Assembly (NCBI GenBank): GCA_009733715.1
Contig: WMKJ01000028.1
Coordinates: 61,722 to 125,721 of the forward strand
DNA from: Herpomyces periplanetae
Taxonomy: Eukaryota; Ascomycota; Laboulbeniomycetes; Herpomycetales; Herpomycetaceae
Length of the DNA stretch: 64,000 nucleotides
Reading direction: 5' to 3'
Shown: in pieces, positions 63,481-64,000 of the stretch
Layout: each line of letters starts with the position of its first letter
Numbering within the stretch: the first letter of the stretch is position 1
Position numbers and translations under genes: made by a program
Notes under the pieces: model-generated
Seen by the model: the letters and a program-made list of their open reading frames with translations, nothing else
Told to the model about the DNA's origin: nothing
Database searches by the model: none

Positions 63481-64000
63481 ATGTCGACTAAATTATTGCA
63501 CTGTAGCAACTCGGTTGCTCGTTCTTTATCCGTCTCACGATTGGTTATGGTTAGTATAGCAAATCTATCCCCAAAGTATCGCGTGCAAACGCGTAAAATC
63601 TCTTCCTGGCTAAAACGGTTATTTATTAATTATTATAGCTTCCTCGTTGTGCCGGTAAAAAGCTTTTATCTTCGTCTCCTATTACGCGGGGTCGTGTACA
63701 TACTGCTCAAAAGTTTACTTCCTCAGGCATCGAGTGAGTCTTATCAATTTTTTTCGTATATTTCACCTCGGTTCGTTTTACCATTCATCCCGAATGTATC
63801 GTGTTCTTGAATGTTACCTTCTTATTAATCTCTAAATTAACAAATTTAGTTACGCCACCCAAGCCAATGCTTTTGGATACACTGCCAAAGATTTCTTAAA
63901 AGGGTATGCTTTGCCAATTCTAAAAATTTCATCACTTGTTTAATGTTCAATTTATAACACCCTCTAACCTCTGTCTTTTCTATGTGGTTCCCATTTACTC
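63481..64000 (+). CDS. 5' end of a probable mitochondrial protein, truncated by window end
   Basis: An ATG at 63481 opens MSTKLLHCSNSVARSLSVSR, rich in Ser/Arg/Leu and free of acidic residues, like a mitochondrial presequence. The first frame runs to 63810 but contains GTTAGT (63551), GTGAGT (63734) and other donors. A later block after a TTTAG acceptor (63849) reads YATQANAFGYTAKDFLKG, then GTATGC, which looks like the start of the mature protein after a typical -R-YA cleavage context. I could not place the connecting splice sites with confidence, nor name the protein. The gene continues beyond base 64000. Confidence 0.45.

Overview
The window is nuclear DNA of a fungus, most likely an ascomycete or a close relative. 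This rests on single-exon or few-exon genes with short introns (mostly 50-120 nt, GTAAGT-like donors, TAG/CAG acceptors), short intergenic spaces, and a gene set that fits a fungus: a MET10-type sulfite reductase flavoprotein, a Clr3/HDA1-type deacetylase with an Arb2-like tail, a Rox3-type Mediator subunit, an ORT1/ARG11-type and a GGC1-type mitochondrial carrier, and an Ayg1-like hydrolase. TTAGGG-type repeats occur internally. An IND1 homologue suggests respiratory complex I is present, which argues against Saccharomyces or Schizosaccharomyces. The exact lineage cannot be read from the window. No transposon, rRNA or CRISPR was seen; one intron-containing tRNA-Thr(CGU) is present.

Layout. 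1-7.4 kb: the 5' end of an unknown gene, a 2.4-kb gap, ADE4 (purine synthesis), a two-domain HPPK-DHPS folate gene and a TMEM19-like membrane protein. 7.6-14.3 kb: MET10, a five-finger TFIIIA-like protein, a phosphopantetheinyl transferase and threonine aldolase. 14.4-27 kb: the tRNA, an Sds3/Dep1-like subunit, a TAPT1/Emp65-like protein, EMC3, a NOP15/NIFK-like nucleolar protein, a degenerate class I tRNA-synthetase-like protein and an amino-acid permease. 27.7-36.4 kb: Ayg1-like hydrolase, GPATCH11-like protein, ornithine carrier, TYW2/TRM12, mitochondrial uS2m. 37-48 kb: LRRC40-like protein, IND1, AATF/Bfr2, METTL4-like MT-A70 methyltransferase, MED19/Rox3, GGC1. 48-57 kb: a secreted cysteine-bearing protein, a sparse 2.5-kb stretch, a coiled-coil protein, a five-exon gene of unknown function and an ATG37/ACBD5-like protein. 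58-64 kb: GAPDH, an HDA1/Clr3 deacetylase and the first exon(s) of a gene leaving the window.

The genes are mostly housekeeping and are not arranged as a functional cluster. Recurrent themes are mitochondria (two carriers, IND1, uS2m), RNA and ribosome biogenesis (AATF, NOP15, TYW2, GPATCH11, METTL4) and chromatin/transcription (Sds3-like, MED19, HDA1). Introns were placed by eye by joining conserved protein blocks in frame across GT..AG; in many genes the joined exon lengths sum to a multiple of three and restore family motifs. The entries most worth a second look are the catalytically eroded aminoacyl-tRNA-synthetase-like protein (23696-24961), the folate gene lacking a DHNA domain, the 462-aa unknown five-exon protein (53257-55004) and the METTL4 homologue.
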